The notes beneath the pieces were generated by a model. It ran no database searches and was not told the DNA's origin. It worked only from the letters and a program-made list of their open reading frames with translations. A program made the translations under genes and the position numbers. From positions 1 through 30,032 of the forward strand of contig CALDHX010000088.1 in the NCBI GenBank assembly GCA_937901525.1: a stretch of 30,032 nt of DNA, given 5' to 3'. The stretch comes from an uncultured Bacteroidales bacterium. Lineage in GTDB: Bacteria; Bacteroidota; Bacteroidia; Bacteroidales; P3. Numbering within the stretch: position 1 is the stretch's first letter; every line of letters begins with the position of its first letter. Below are positions 1 through 7,750 of the stretch, in pieces.

Positions 1-22
1 AGGTCGCTGCCAGATTAAACCG

Positions 23-56
23 AGAGCTTCGCTGAAAAGCGAGGCTCTTTTTTTTT
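23..56 (+). terminator. Rho-independent terminator of a gene left of the window
   Basis: An 11-bp stem (23-33 with 38-48, one G:T pair) closes on a GAAA loop and is followed by a run of nine T. One plus-strand frame entering from the left edge reads R-S-L-P-D-stop, with the stop at 16-18. The terminator may therefore belong to a protein gene of which only the last codons are visible. That gene cannot be identified. Confidence 0.8.
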
Positions 57-446
57 GTGCTTGTGTGAGATTGATTGCTTGCAAAGTCGCAAAGGACGCA
101 AAAGAATTTTGAGATTGGGAGACTGTAAGACTATAAGTCCATGAGACAATGAGACAACGAGACAATGAGAATGAGTGTTGGGGTTTGGGGAAGGAAGAAG
201 GGTTGAGAAGTAAGGTGAAGGGGTTAAAGTTTTTTTGTGAGTTTTTATTATTTTTCTACTTTGCAGAATTTTTAAAATCAATTCTATTAGTCATTAATTT
301 TAATGATAGTTTCAATAATTTAGTATTTTTATGTTTGTGTGAAGCTTATAGGTTGAGTTCTTAATTTTTTTGCATTAAAAAACTAATAAAACTTTGAACT
401 TGATATGCTTTTTTGATAGTACCTATAGTTGCAATAGAGACTATAG
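57..446. other. Gene-free region with tandem repeat
   Basis: No credible gene was found here. The only long frame (149-364, plus) has low-complexity composition, no recognisable domain and no promoter. At 142-175 an 8-base unit, T/C-GAGACAA, repeats about three and a half times. Just before it (about 80-105) lies a degenerate 'cgcaaaggacgcaaa' stretch. Such text resembles dispersed non-coding filler in Bacteroidota genomes, which is an impression and was not tested. Confidence 0.5.
142..175. repeat. Short tandem repeat, 8-bp unit
   Basis: Units at 142-149, 150-157 and 158-165 read TGAGACAA, TGAGACAA and CGAGACAA. A partial, altered copy follows up to about 175. It lies in gene-free DNA and its function is unknown. 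Confidence 0.7.
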
Positions 447-484
447 AAAAAGGCTGAGACTATGGAAATAGAATCAGCCTTTTT
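447..484. terminator. Bidirectional terminator hairpin
   Basis: An 11-bp perfect stem pairs 447-457 (A-run plus GGCTGA) with 474-484 (TCAGCC plus T-run). It has A/T tails on both sides and a 16-nt loop. It sits 30 nt downstream of the minus-strand gene that ends at 515, so it most likely ends the minus-strand defence block. It would also work on the plus strand. Confidence 0.7.
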
Positions 485-514
485 GTTTTTAAGAGAATAT
501 TCATTGAAAAGAAT

Positions 515-1096
515 TTAATCTAAAGAATCGGGTTCATCATCATCTTCTTCATCGTTAGTTGAAAGAGAATTATCGAAAGACAAGAAAGTTTCTAAAAAAG
601 CCCTTTCCTTAAAAAAGTAATTAGGATCATCAATTAGTTTATCTTCTATAAAATGTAAGCCGAAATTAGCGTACTCTTCCATAGTTTGCATAAGCATACG
701 GACAGCCTTATCAAAAGAAATATTACCCTTTTCCAAAGCGATGAAATCAATATCAGTTCGAGCAATGAGAGCGATGAAAATATACTCACGAAGTTTAGGA
801 TAAGGCACTCTATTATTAGACTTATTTATATTACCCCAATTTTCTATTTCCCAACCAAAAGATTTTCTTTTTGTACTATCATTAATTAGAGGACGCCTTT
901 GATTAAAATACAGACCTATAAAAAAAGCGACAATAAAAATCTCATATCCCGCACCAAATATTTTACCTCTATCCTCACGCAAAGAAGTCTCACCCTTTTT
1001 ATAATCACAGAATTTTTTAAAAATAGACTCTTCAAATCTTTTTTCCCAAAAAGGATTACGTGAAGCCCAAGTTTTATATAAATTTTCCTTTATCAT
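515..1096 (-). CDS. Uncharacterised 193-aa protein, partner of SMC/DndD-like ATPase
   Basis: I do not recognise this family with certainty. The protein is soluble. A hydrophobic segment around residues 50-65 leads into an N-Q-R-R-P-L motif, and the last 15 residues are strongly acidic. It starts 6 nt after the stop of the ATPase remnant upstream, an operon-like spacing that suggests it was the ATPase's partner. ATPases of this DndD/SMC type often travel with small accessory proteins in DNA-modification or defence operons (family knowledge). The reading frame is intact although the upstream gene has lost its 5' part, so this may be an orphan subunit. The specific function is unknown. Confidence 0.65.
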   Translation of the reverse strand: MIKENLYKTWASRNPFWEKRFEESIFKKFCDYKKGETSLREDRGKIFGAGYEIFIVAFFIGLYFNQRRPLINDSTKRKSFGWEIENWGNINKSNNRVPYPKLREYIFIALIARTDIDFIALEKGNISFDKAVRMLMQTMEEYANFGLHFIEDKLIDDPNYFFKERAFLETFLSFDNSLSTNDEEDDDEPDSLD

Positions 1097-1102
1097 AATA
1101 TA

Positions 1103-1841
1103 TTATTTAATTTTTTTAGCACTTGTTTGAATAGTAGATAAGTCCTTATCATCAAAAGGAGTTACCTTTTCAATTCTATAAACAGAACAAGTAAGTTTAT
1201 CAATAGTCTCAAAATCCAAAGACTTATTACCTGTATTTTTATCAACGTTGATTAAATCCTTTGTTACAATGATACACTGCTTATCAATGTTATCAATAAC
1301 ATTATAAAACGTATCCTCCTTGAAACCACCAAAAGAAGAAGTAGGAGCATCGAAAATAAGAGGATAATCTTGCTCACGTTTCAAAGTAGTAATACGAGAA
1401 ATAGCAAAAAGAACAGACATATACATAGTTGTTTTCAAAGCACCGTTAGGATTTTCAATACGCAGACCATTATCACTATGAAGCTCAATGCGAGCAGAAT
1501 TATTATAAGTCTTTATAATTCTAATAATACCATGAAAATCATTACGATTTAATTTAGCCAAATAATCATTCGCTTCCTCTTCAAGCAATTGAAGAAATTG
1601 ATTAATATTCTTTTCTTTCGCATTAGCAAAAGCCTTTGCAATCTTTTCAAAAGTAATATGTACGCGTTTATAAATCTTAGACCAAGAGCTACTAGGTTCA
1701 AGTTGATTTATTTGTTCTAAAATTTCATTTCTTTCCTTCTCTTTAAATTGTAACGTAGTTGTAAGATTTTCAAGATGCTTTTCAGCCCTACCCTTAGCCT
1801 CAAAGAATCCACGTAAATCGAAAAAATGATTTATATTTAAT
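1103..1841 (-). pseudogene. 5'-truncated SMC/DndD-like ATPase (C-terminal remnant)
   Basis: The frame is open on the minus strand from a stop at 1889-1891 down to 1103 and contains no ATG; the only available early starts are TTG codons such as 1588. The translation begins in a charged, coiled-coil-like segment (about 1590-1840). It then gives the C-terminal half of an ABC/SMC ATPase: a variant signature region, a Walker B strand (hydrophobics then F-D-A-P-T-S-S-F) and a switch-like strand (I-I-V-T-K-D). The N-terminal P-loop half is absent. The preceding TOPRIM gene ends at 1842, where homology probably stops, so the junction lies near 1840. I infer loss of the 5' end by deletion or by insertion of the upstream operon. 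A split but functional fragment is possible and less likely. Confidence 0.7.
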
Positions 1842-2849
1842 TTATGAGAACAATGAAGATATTTTAGTTTCAGTTTGTTTTGGGAGCACTAGTGGGACTG
1901 GCTTGTTATTGTAAAAATTAAAATCAATGGCTTCATAAAGATTCTTATGTGTCCCGAATTCTTGTAACAAATTTTCTCTATATTTTTGTATTTCGACACC
2001 ATGGTGGGTGCTTTTAAAAGCCTTTATTTTTCCATTGATGGCTTGGTTAATTTTATTCTTAATCCAAGGTTTTATTATGCAATCATATAAATCATGACCT
2101 CGCATTAACGCATAGAATTGTTCGTCTGTATACCCTGCATTATTCAAGTCTTTATGAATTATTGAAATTTCCGCTTGTTTTGCATTTAATAGCGACTTAT
2201 ATCTATTGCTCCATTTATTTTTATATGACTGAGATTTAGAAAAATCCCCTAAGTCTTTAAGCGGAATTTCATTTAAACAAGATGCAAAATCTTTAAGACA
2301 AAATGCTCTATTTGCACTACTTTCTTTCGAATAACTTAATAATAATAAGAATATATCAATACATGTCAATGAAACCCATTTCAACAACTCTTGATATGTT
2401 AAAATTGGTTCCTCTATTTTTAGTAATTGTGCTAAAGATGTATAGAAATCACTGCTTGACAGAATGTTTTCAATTGAATAATATGTCGTGTTTATTACAT
2501 AATTGTTTTCTCTAATTTTCTGAGTGTGTGCTGAATAATTATCTATAATTAAGTCTAAATCAGCATCAACACAGATAATCTTATTTGAGCCTAAGTTCCC
2601 CATCCTTAAAAGTGCTTCCTTCCCATTGTTCTTCCCATTGGTACCTTTTCCCCCAAAGACAGCTTTTTTATTGGTCGAAATAGCAAACTGGAACTTTGTC
2701 TTATTCCCAAATTGATTTAATGCGTGAGTCCAAAATTCAACATCATCATCCCCTTCTACATATGCTTGAACAAAGATACGATCATCTTTTGTAAATGAGT
2801 TTAATTGCTGGATATATTCACTATTCAAATAGTCTTGTAAATCAGCCAT
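1842..2849 (-). CDS. DUF4435 / TOPRIM-like nuclease subunit (AriB-like)
   Basis: This 335-aa protein carries the TOPRIM acidic residues: E32 in a V-E-G-D-D-D-V-E-F-W motif and D95/D97/D99 in V-D-A-D-L-D. The long helical remainder is typical of DUF4435. In the PARIS anti-phage system AriB is a DUF4435 TOPRIM nuclease that is held by the ATPase AriA and released when a phage protein is sensed (published for E. coli PARIS). The ATPase gene lies directly upstream with only a 2-nt gap, the same order as ariA-ariB. I infer an effector of a PARIS-like or related ATPase/TOPRIM system. An OLD-family relative with another trigger is the alternative. Confidence 0.75.
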   Translation of the reverse strand: MADLQDYLNSEYIQQLNSFTKDDRIFVQAYVEGDDDVEFWTHALNQFGNKTKFQFAISTNKKAVFGGKGTNGKNNGKEALLRMGNLGSNKIICVDADLDLIIDNYSAHTQKIRENNYVINTTYYSIENILSSSDFYTSLAQLLKIEEPILTYQELLKWVSLTCIDIFLLLLSYSKESSANRAFCLKDFASCLNEIPLKDLGDFSKSQSYKNKWSNRYKSLLNAKQAEISIIHKDLNNAGYTDEQFYALMRGHDLYDCIIKPWIKNKINQAINGKIKAFKSTHHGVEIQKYRENLLQEFGTHKNLYEAIDFNFYNNKPVPLVLPKQTETKISSLFS

Positions 2850-2851
2850 GC

Positions 2852-3853
2852 TTATTTGATTTTAGTTCTAATATCATCCATACGTAATACAAATTGTTCC
2901 CAACCATCCATTATTATAGCAGGTGAATGGGAAGTCAATATTATTTGACAATTAGGATTAAGAGATATAATATTACTAATAAGCTTTTTTTGCCATTCAA
3001 AATGCATGGAAATTTCAGGCTCATCCATTAACAAGATATACTCCTCGTTTTTCTCTAAGAGAACTGTCAGCATAATGATTAATAGTTGTTTTTCTCCACT
3101 TGATAGAGATTTGCTATCTAAAGTTCTATCACCAATTTTAAAACTCAGTTTACTTTGGCTAGTATCTATAGTTTTTTCTGTCATGGAGAACGCTTCCTCT
3201 ATTATTTTAATAAATAAGTCATTATGTTCGTATATTTTTTTAAATACATCATGCTCTATACTGCCATTTTCTATAATTATCTGTGTTACGTTCTTCGCTA
3301 AATCAGATAAATAATAAGCATAATCTCTCTCTAAATCTAAAAGAAGCGAGTCTAAATGTGATGGTTGTGGTACATCAAATGTTGATATAAAATCAACCTT
3401 ACATTCTTCGCTGAAAGCTTTACGAGACATTTTTTTTCTATCCATCTTGAAAGCTATAATATCTGCTTTTAAGATACGTTCTGAAAGAGTTTTGTCATCT
3501 ACATTCTTTAAGTCAGATTGTACTTGAGATGCTAAATCTTCTAATAGCTCATCATCCTTTACCTTTTTCAGACTTAATAAACTGTCTTCGAAATGCTTGT
3601 AAAATAAGTTGATATTGGATAAAAATTCAATATCAGCTCCATCAATTGGATCTTTCTTTCTTTTATCGTCACTTCCTTTATCGTCACTTCCTTTATCAAC
3701 TAAACGAGATAATAATAAATCTCTAATTAAACGCAATAAAGTTGATTTAAAAGCACCATTTATGCCAGAAATGATATTTACTTTTGTATCAAAGGTACAA
3801 CTTAGATTCCATTCCTTATGCAAACCTTTTATGTTAATATTTTTGATTTTCAT
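2852..3853 (-). CDS. ABC/SMC-type AAA ATPase (AriA-like), partner of DUF4435 protein
   Basis: This 333-aa protein has an N-terminal ABC-ATPase strand and P-loop at 30-38 (G-I-N-G-A-F-K-S-T), a helical insert with a short D-K-G-S-D-D-K-G-S-D-D repeat near residues 55-65, the signature L-S-S-G-E-K-Q at 250-256, Walker B with D277-E278 and an H-loop histidine near 309. The P-loop has phenylalanine where the second conserved glycine normally sits. The combination matches the sensor ATPase of PARIS-like systems, although it seems shorter than the AriA proteins I know. It sits in a tight operon, 13 nt after the 309-aa gene and 2 nt before the DUF4435 gene. Confidence 0.75.
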   Translation of the reverse strand: MKIKNINIKGLHKEWNLSCTFDTKVNIISGINGAFKSTLLRLIRDLLLSRLVDKGSDDKGSDDKRKKDPIDGADIEFLSNINLFYKHFEDSLLSLKKVKDDELLEDLASQVQSDLKNVDDKTLSERILKADIIAFKMDRKKMSRKAFSEECKVDFISTFDVPQPSHLDSLLLDLERDYAYYLSDLAKNVTQIIIENGSIEHDVFKKIYEHNDLFIKIIEEAFSMTEKTIDTSQSKLSFKIGDRTLDSKSLSSGEKQLLIIMLTVLLEKNEEYILLMDEPEISMHFEWQKKLISNIISLNPNCQIILTSHSPAIIMDGWEQFVLRMDDIRTKIK

Positions 3854-3866
3854 AATTAGCCTGATA

Positions 3867-4796
3867 TTAAAAATTCATTTCATCAAACAATGTTGGTTGT
3901 TCGTCTTCAATTCTTTTCTTTTTGCCCTCTATAGTTTCTTCATAATTATCATCAACTCCATGCTTCGAAACAAAAGTTACTCTATAATCGGTTTTATGTT
4001 CTTTTCCCTCTTCGTCAATTGTCTTTTTATACTTTAATGTACAAACAATGTTTGAACCAGAACGAAAATCAACATCGCCATTTTGAGACTTTACTTTGAA
4101 TTCATTAGAACGCAAATCAAAAGTGATGCTTTCACCTTCAAATATTCCTTTCCATTTATTTTTTTGTCCTTTTATTAATACTGGGCTTACAATGTATACT
4201 ACTGCATCATCTATTGTGATTTCTTCAGGAGCTAACTCTATAATGTATTGTCTGAAATCTTGGTTTGATATTTTATTGCCTTTATTTTTGTCGAACGAAA
4301 AATTGTTACCTAAGTTTATTGTTACAGATTTTATATCTTTATCAGAAGACATCTTCTTGAAAAAAATCGCTTTATGCCTTATTATGGCATAATCGGAAGG
4401 AATACTTTTTAATTTCTTTTCTGTTATATGCTTTTTCTTTAGAATAGACTTTAGGGACTCCTTCTCTTCATTATTCAGGGAATCAAATATCGTACTGAAA
4501 TGTTCTGTGTTTTTTTCAAATAAAGAACATTTCATTAATGTCATAATCAAATATAATAACCAACCATGTTCGTCTTTTTCTTCAATGACTATACGGAAAT
4601 AGCGAATAAGGCTACCTTTATTCAAAGAAGTTGTTTCAATATTCAGTCTCACTCCGATAGCATTGGAAATATAATTTACTGCCTTCAAAAACGTCACAGT
4701 AGATGCTGATTCAACTTCAGCATTCATTATATGACAATTTTCATCAGCCAATTCATAGTGTAGTTCGTAACTATTGTATTCTTTGTCTCTGCTCAT
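3867..4796 (-). CDS. Uncharacterised 309-aa protein, first gene of ATPase/TOPRIM operon
   Basis: I do not recognise this family. The protein is soluble with no signal peptide. The N-terminal half (1-140) is mixed alpha/beta, the middle (145-190) is lysine-rich, and the C-terminal half (about 190-290) is predicted beta-rich and ends in a charged tail with E-D-E-Q-P-T-L-F-D. The start is ATG at 4796, about 20 nt downstream of a TATCTTTG promoter box on the minus strand. It is the first gene of a tight operon with the ABC ATPase and the DUF4435 effector. Described PARIS systems have two genes, so this would be an additional component, possibly a sensor or regulator (inference). Confidence 0.75.
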   Translation of the reverse strand: MSRDKEYNSYELHYELADENCHIMNAEVESASTVTFLKAVNYISNAIGVRLNIETTSLNKGSLIRYFRIVIEEKDEHGWLLYLIMTLMKCSLFEKNTEHFSTIFDSLNNEEKESLKSILKKKHITEKKLKSIPSDYAIIRHKAIFFKKMSSDKDIKSVTINLGNNFSFDKNKGNKISNQDFRQYIIELAPEEITIDDAVVYIVSPVLIKGQKNKWKGIFEGESITFDLRSNEFKVKSQNGDVDFRSGSNIVCTLKYKKTIDEEGKEHKTDYRVTFVSKHGVDDNYEETIEGKKKRIEDEQPTLFDEMNF

Positions 4797-4816
4797 ATGA
4801 TACTATATCCACTTTG

Positions 4817-4824
4817 CAAAGATA
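4817..4824 (-). promoter_or_regulatory. -7 box (TATCTTTG) of the ATPase/TOPRIM operon
   Basis: The minus strand reads TATCTTTG, matching the Bacteroidota TAnnTTTG -7 element, and ends about 20 nt before the ATG at 4796. No clear -33 TTTG element was found at the usual 19-21 nt spacing. Confidence 0.55.
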
Positions 4825-5029
4825 CGTTTTTTTTAATAAAATGTTTAATTTTTTGTTTAAAACATATAATATTAATAGATGAAGATTTATTAGGGATTAT
4901 TGTTATTTATTTTTTTGTAATAAAGAAATTATATGCCTTTATTTATAAATACAACGTTATTGTTTTGGGTCTATATCTATTTTCTTACCTAATTCCATAG
5001 CAAAACAGTGAATTATTATAATTTTTCAA

Positions 5030-5037
5030 TATCTTTG
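5030..5037 (+). promoter_or_regulatory. -7 box (TATCTTTG) of the HNH / methyltransferase-HIT operon
   Basis: TATCTTTG lies 38 nt before the ATG at 5076. It points away from the minus-strand box at 4817-4824, so about 200 bp of AT-rich DNA separates two divergent promoters. Confidence 0.55.
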
Positions 5038-5075
5038 CAGAAAATCGTAATGGATTGCAAGAAAATGTATTGTTT

Positions 5076-6146
5076 ATGGTTATTCCTCAGTCTGAAAAAT
5101 TAAGTACAAGGCATCTAAATAGAGTATTTGATAATACGGTAGCAACGTATAAGTATTATTGGCTTATAGGTATTTTGGATTTGTATGTAAAGCAAGGCAA
5201 GACAAGAATGAGTGTGTGGGAAATAATGATAACAATGGTTGCTAATGCTTGGTATCCTGTTAATTATTTTCGCCTTTCCTTTGGTAAATCGGAATCACTC
5301 AACGAAACAATACAAACACTGCAAAGAGAAAACGACATTCCTATTAACATTGGAGTAGATAAATTAACGAAAGTATTAGAGGAGTTAATACAAAATCCAA
5401 ATATTCGTAAGCAATTAAAATTTTTACAAAACAATGTGCCTTTTCGTTTTCTTCGTCCTTGGATAGATACCTCAAATGATACGGAAGTAGTTTTGCGTTC
5501 ACAGACATTTGAAAACGATTGCTTATATAAACTTGAAAAAATAAAAGGTGTTTTATGGGTAGAATTAAATCCAAAATGGCTAATCTATTTAAGAGAAAAC
5601 TATGAAATATTAACATCTTTTGCATATTGGGGATTAGTTAATTTTCTTCAAGTACGCAATCCCAATGTGCCGAATATATCTAATAAACTTATCAAAAGAG
5701 AAGAAAGAATACCTTTAACACAGCAACACAAATTTTGGGATATAGCAATAGATAAAGGATTTGAATTAAGATGTCTTTATACAAATGATATAATCAATAA
5801 AGGGGATTATGACCTTGACCATTTTATACCTTGGAGTTTTGTTTCTCATGACTTACTTTGGAATCTAATACCAATAAATCCTAATGTTAATTCTTCAAAA
5901 AGCAATAAATTACCAGACTTAAATCTATATCTTCCAAAGTTAGCACAAGCACATCAAAAAGCAATAGAAATAAATCTTGAATTTAACAATAGAAACAAGC
6001 TATTAGAAGATTATTTATCCTTGGGATACACTTCACAAGATATAGTAAATATGAATAAAGACAAACTAATAGATTGTTTTTATCAAACATTTAGCCCACT
6101 GCATCAAATAGCACTTAATATGGGTTTTGAAAATTGGAAATATTAG
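5076..6146 (+). CDS. HNH endonuclease domain protein
   Basis: This is a 356-aa protein read from the ATG at 5076. A TTG at 5055 would add seven residues, but the ATG is preferred. The N-terminal 200 residues are mostly helical and unrecognised. An HNH motif follows: C233-L-Y-T, then D-L-D-H with H249 and P-W-S, an N263 in W-N-L-I-P, and S-S-K-S-N-K-L. HNH enzymes of this type cut nucleic acid with one metal ion (family knowledge). The next gene starts 5 nt after the stop, so the two are almost certainly co-transcribed. Co-occurrence with a methyltransferase resembles restriction-modification, but the N-terminal region identifies no known restriction family. The HNH call is firm and the role is open. 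Confidence 0.8.
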   Translation: MVIPQSEKLSTRHLNRVFDNTVATYKYYWLIGILDLYVKQGKTRMSVWEIMITMVANAWYPVNYFRLSFGKSESLNETIQTLQRENDIPINIGVDKLTKVLEELIQNPNIRKQLKFLQNNVPFRFLRPWIDTSNDTEVVLRSQTFENDCLYKLEKIKGVLWVELNPKWLIYLRENYEILTSFAYWGLVNFLQVRNPNVPNISNKLIKREERIPLTQQHKFWDIAIDKGFELRCLYTNDIINKGDYDLDHFIPWSFVSHDLLWNLIPINPNVNSSKSNKLPDLNLYLPKLAQAHQKAIEINLEFNNRNKLLEDYLSLGYTSQDIVNMNKDKLIDCFYQTFSPLHQIALNMGFENWKY

Positions 6147-6151
6147 AAAAG

Positions 6152-7231
6152 ATGAAAAATCCTGAAATAATAAATCACCCTTACTTAACTGCAATTAAAA
6201 GAACGGATTTATCGGTTCCTACACGTTACCTTTTGAAAAACGATTTGTTAAAAGGTAAGATACTTGATTTCGGTTGTGGTTTTGGATATGATACTGATGA
6301 GTTGAAAAAAAGAGGATTTGATATAGTTGGTTACGATTATTATTATCGCCCCGATTATCCAAAAGAAAAATTTGATACCATAATTTGCAATTACGTATTG
6401 AATGTATTAGAACCATACGCACAAGCAGAGGTGATGATGAATGTAACAAATCTACTTTCTCCCAAAGGAATTGCGTATTTTGCAGTAAGAAGAGATTTAA
6501 CAGAAGAAGGATTTAGACTTCACGCAATACATAAACAATATACATATCAATGTAATGTAAAACTACCTTTTGAAAGTTTAGTACAAAATAGTAGTTTTGA
6601 ACTATACAAATACCAACATTTTAATAAACTACCACGAAAAGAAGATGAAAAATGTCCTTTCTGTAAATTATCTCGTAGAGTAGAGATAATATGTGAAACA
6701 GCTACTTGTGTAGCTTTTTACGATGGCTATCCAACATCGCCGGGGCATGCTTTGATTATTCCAAAACGCCACGTTGCAAACTACTTTGACCTTACTAATC
6801 ACGAAAGAGAAGCAATGAATCTAATGCTTCAATATGTAAAAAATAAGATTGATGAGAGATTTCACCCAGATGGATACAATATAGGTATAAATGTGAATCA
6901 AGCAGCAGGACAAACAGTATTTCATGTACACATTCATTTAATTCCTCGTTACAAAGGAGATGTAAAAGACCCAAGAGGAGGAGTTAGAGGAGTGTTACCT
7001 CACAAGCAAAAGTATAAAGTGCAAGATGAGTCCAAAACAAAAAAATCTACAATAGAGGAAAAGCGTGCCATTAACAAAAATGCCTATAAGAAATGGGACG
7101 AAGAATCTGATAAATTACTAAGTCAGTTATACGAAGAGGGAAATAGTATTAGTAATCTCGCAAAAAAGTTTGAAAGAACAAGAGGTGCAATTAGCAGACG
7201 TTTAGAAAAATTAGGATTATTAAAACCTTGA
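6152..7231 (+). CDS. Methyltransferase-HIT-HTH three-domain fusion protein
   Basis: This is a 359-aa protein from the ATG at 6152. An in-frame TTG at 6134 would overlap the upstream gene. Domain 1 (about 1-155) is a class I SAM-dependent methyltransferase with glycine motif G41-C-G-F-G45 and a later N-Y-V-L-N-V motif. Domain 2 (about 165-285) is a complete HIT domain: C168-P-F-C171, G-H-A-L-I-I-P, and the catalytic histidine triad H258-V-H260-I-H262. HIT proteins hydrolyse or transfer nucleotidyl groups. Domain 3 (about 313-357) is a Myb/SANT-like or winged HTH of the kind that binds DNA (K-W-D-E-E-S-D ... R-G-A-I-S-R-R-L). Methyltransferase-HIT fusions exist in Bacteroidota genomes; I know of no assigned function. 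Together with the HNH gene it suggests nucleic-acid modification and processing. Confidence 0.85.
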   Translation: MKNPEIINHPYLTAIKRTDLSVPTRYLLKNDLLKGKILDFGCGFGYDTDELKKRGFDIVGYDYYYRPDYPKEKFDTIICNYVLNVLEPYAQAEVMMNVTNLLSPKGIAYFAVRRDLTEEGFRLHAIHKQYTYQCNVKLPFESLVQNSSFELYKYQHFNKLPRKEDEKCPFCKLSRRVEIICETATCVAFYDGYPTSPGHALIIPKRHVANYFDLTNHEREAMNLMLQYVKNKIDERFHPDGYNIGINVNQAAGQTVFHVHIHLIPRYKGDVKDPRGGVRGVLPHKQKYKVQDESKTKKSTIEEKRAINKNAYKKWDEESDKLLSQLYEEGNSISNLAKKFERTRGAISRRLEKLGLLKP

Positions 7232-7253
7232 AAATCAACAATCCAACAATCCT

Positions 7254-7341
7254 CAAAATTTTTCTTTGTTTTTTGAAATTTTTTCAAAGAAAAAAAAGAT
7301 TTTTTCTTTGCTTTTTTTCTTTTTTTCAAAGAAAAATTTTG
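7254..7341. terminator. Nested inverted repeats between convergent genes
   Basis: A perfect 15-bp inverted repeat (7254-7268 CAAAATTTTTCTTTG with 7327-7341) encloses a second one (about 7285-7295 with 7300-7310, 11 bp, 4-nt loop). The whole stretch is A/T tracts. It lies between the stops of the methyltransferase-HIT gene (plus) and crcB (minus), so it probably terminates both transcripts. Confidence 0.6.
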
Positions 7342-7361
7342 ATGATATTTTGAAAGGGAAA

Positions 7362-7742
7362 TTACTTTGCGAGCAAATAGCCACAGGCGGTTAGTAATAG
7401 CCCAATTATTATGCTGATTGCTACGTAAATGAAGGCATTAAGATAGTTGCCACATTGAATCATTAGAAATGTCTCTTTGGAAAAAGTAGAAAAGGTGGTA
7501 AATCCCCCACAAATTCCATAGACAAAGAAAGTAGAAATGAAATTTTGTCCGCTATTTGTTTTGAGTAGGTAGCCACAAAGTAAGCCTATGGCAAAGCAAC
7601 CAAGAAGATTCACAATCAAAGTCGCCCAAGGAAAAGACGTATTATAGCCTTTTAGCAAGAAAGAAACCAAATACCTTGCACTTCCGCCAAGAAAGCTACC
7701 TACACCAACAATTAAAATATTCTTTAACAACTCTATCATCAA
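7362..7742 (-). CDS. crcB: Fluoride ion channel CrcB/FluC
   Basis: A 126-aa membrane protein with four transmembrane helices and the family motifs: G-G-S-A-R-Y near residue 20, an N-L-L-G-C-F segment in helix 2, and G-G-F-T-T-F-S-T-F-S near residue 80. The length is typical. FluC forms an antiparallel dimer in the inner membrane that exports fluoride down its gradient (family knowledge). It starts 8 nt after the GH35 stop and is probably read from the same transcript, which is an odd functional pairing. No fluoride riboswitch was recognised in the 8-nt gap. Confidence 0.93.
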   Translation of the reverse strand: MMIELLKNILIVGVGSFLGGSARYLVSFLLKGYNTSFPWATLIVNLLGCFAIGLLCGYLLKTNSGQNFISTFFVYGICGGFTTFSTFSKETFLMIQCGNYLNAFIYVAISIIIGLLLTACGYLLAK

Positions 7743-7750
7743 TCAAAAAC

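Noticed and set aside
149..364. Open frame of 71 codons on the plus strand
   Set aside because: It starts inside a tandem repeat, has low-complexity composition, no domain and no promoter.
5055..5075. TTG start adding seven residues to the HNH protein
   Set aside because: An ATG follows at 5076 and the added residues show no feature. The promoter box fits either start.
6134..6151. TTG start of the methyltransferase-HIT gene overlapping the HNH gene
   Set aside because: ATG at 6152 is in frame, lies 5 nt after the HNH stop and gives a complete methyltransferase domain.
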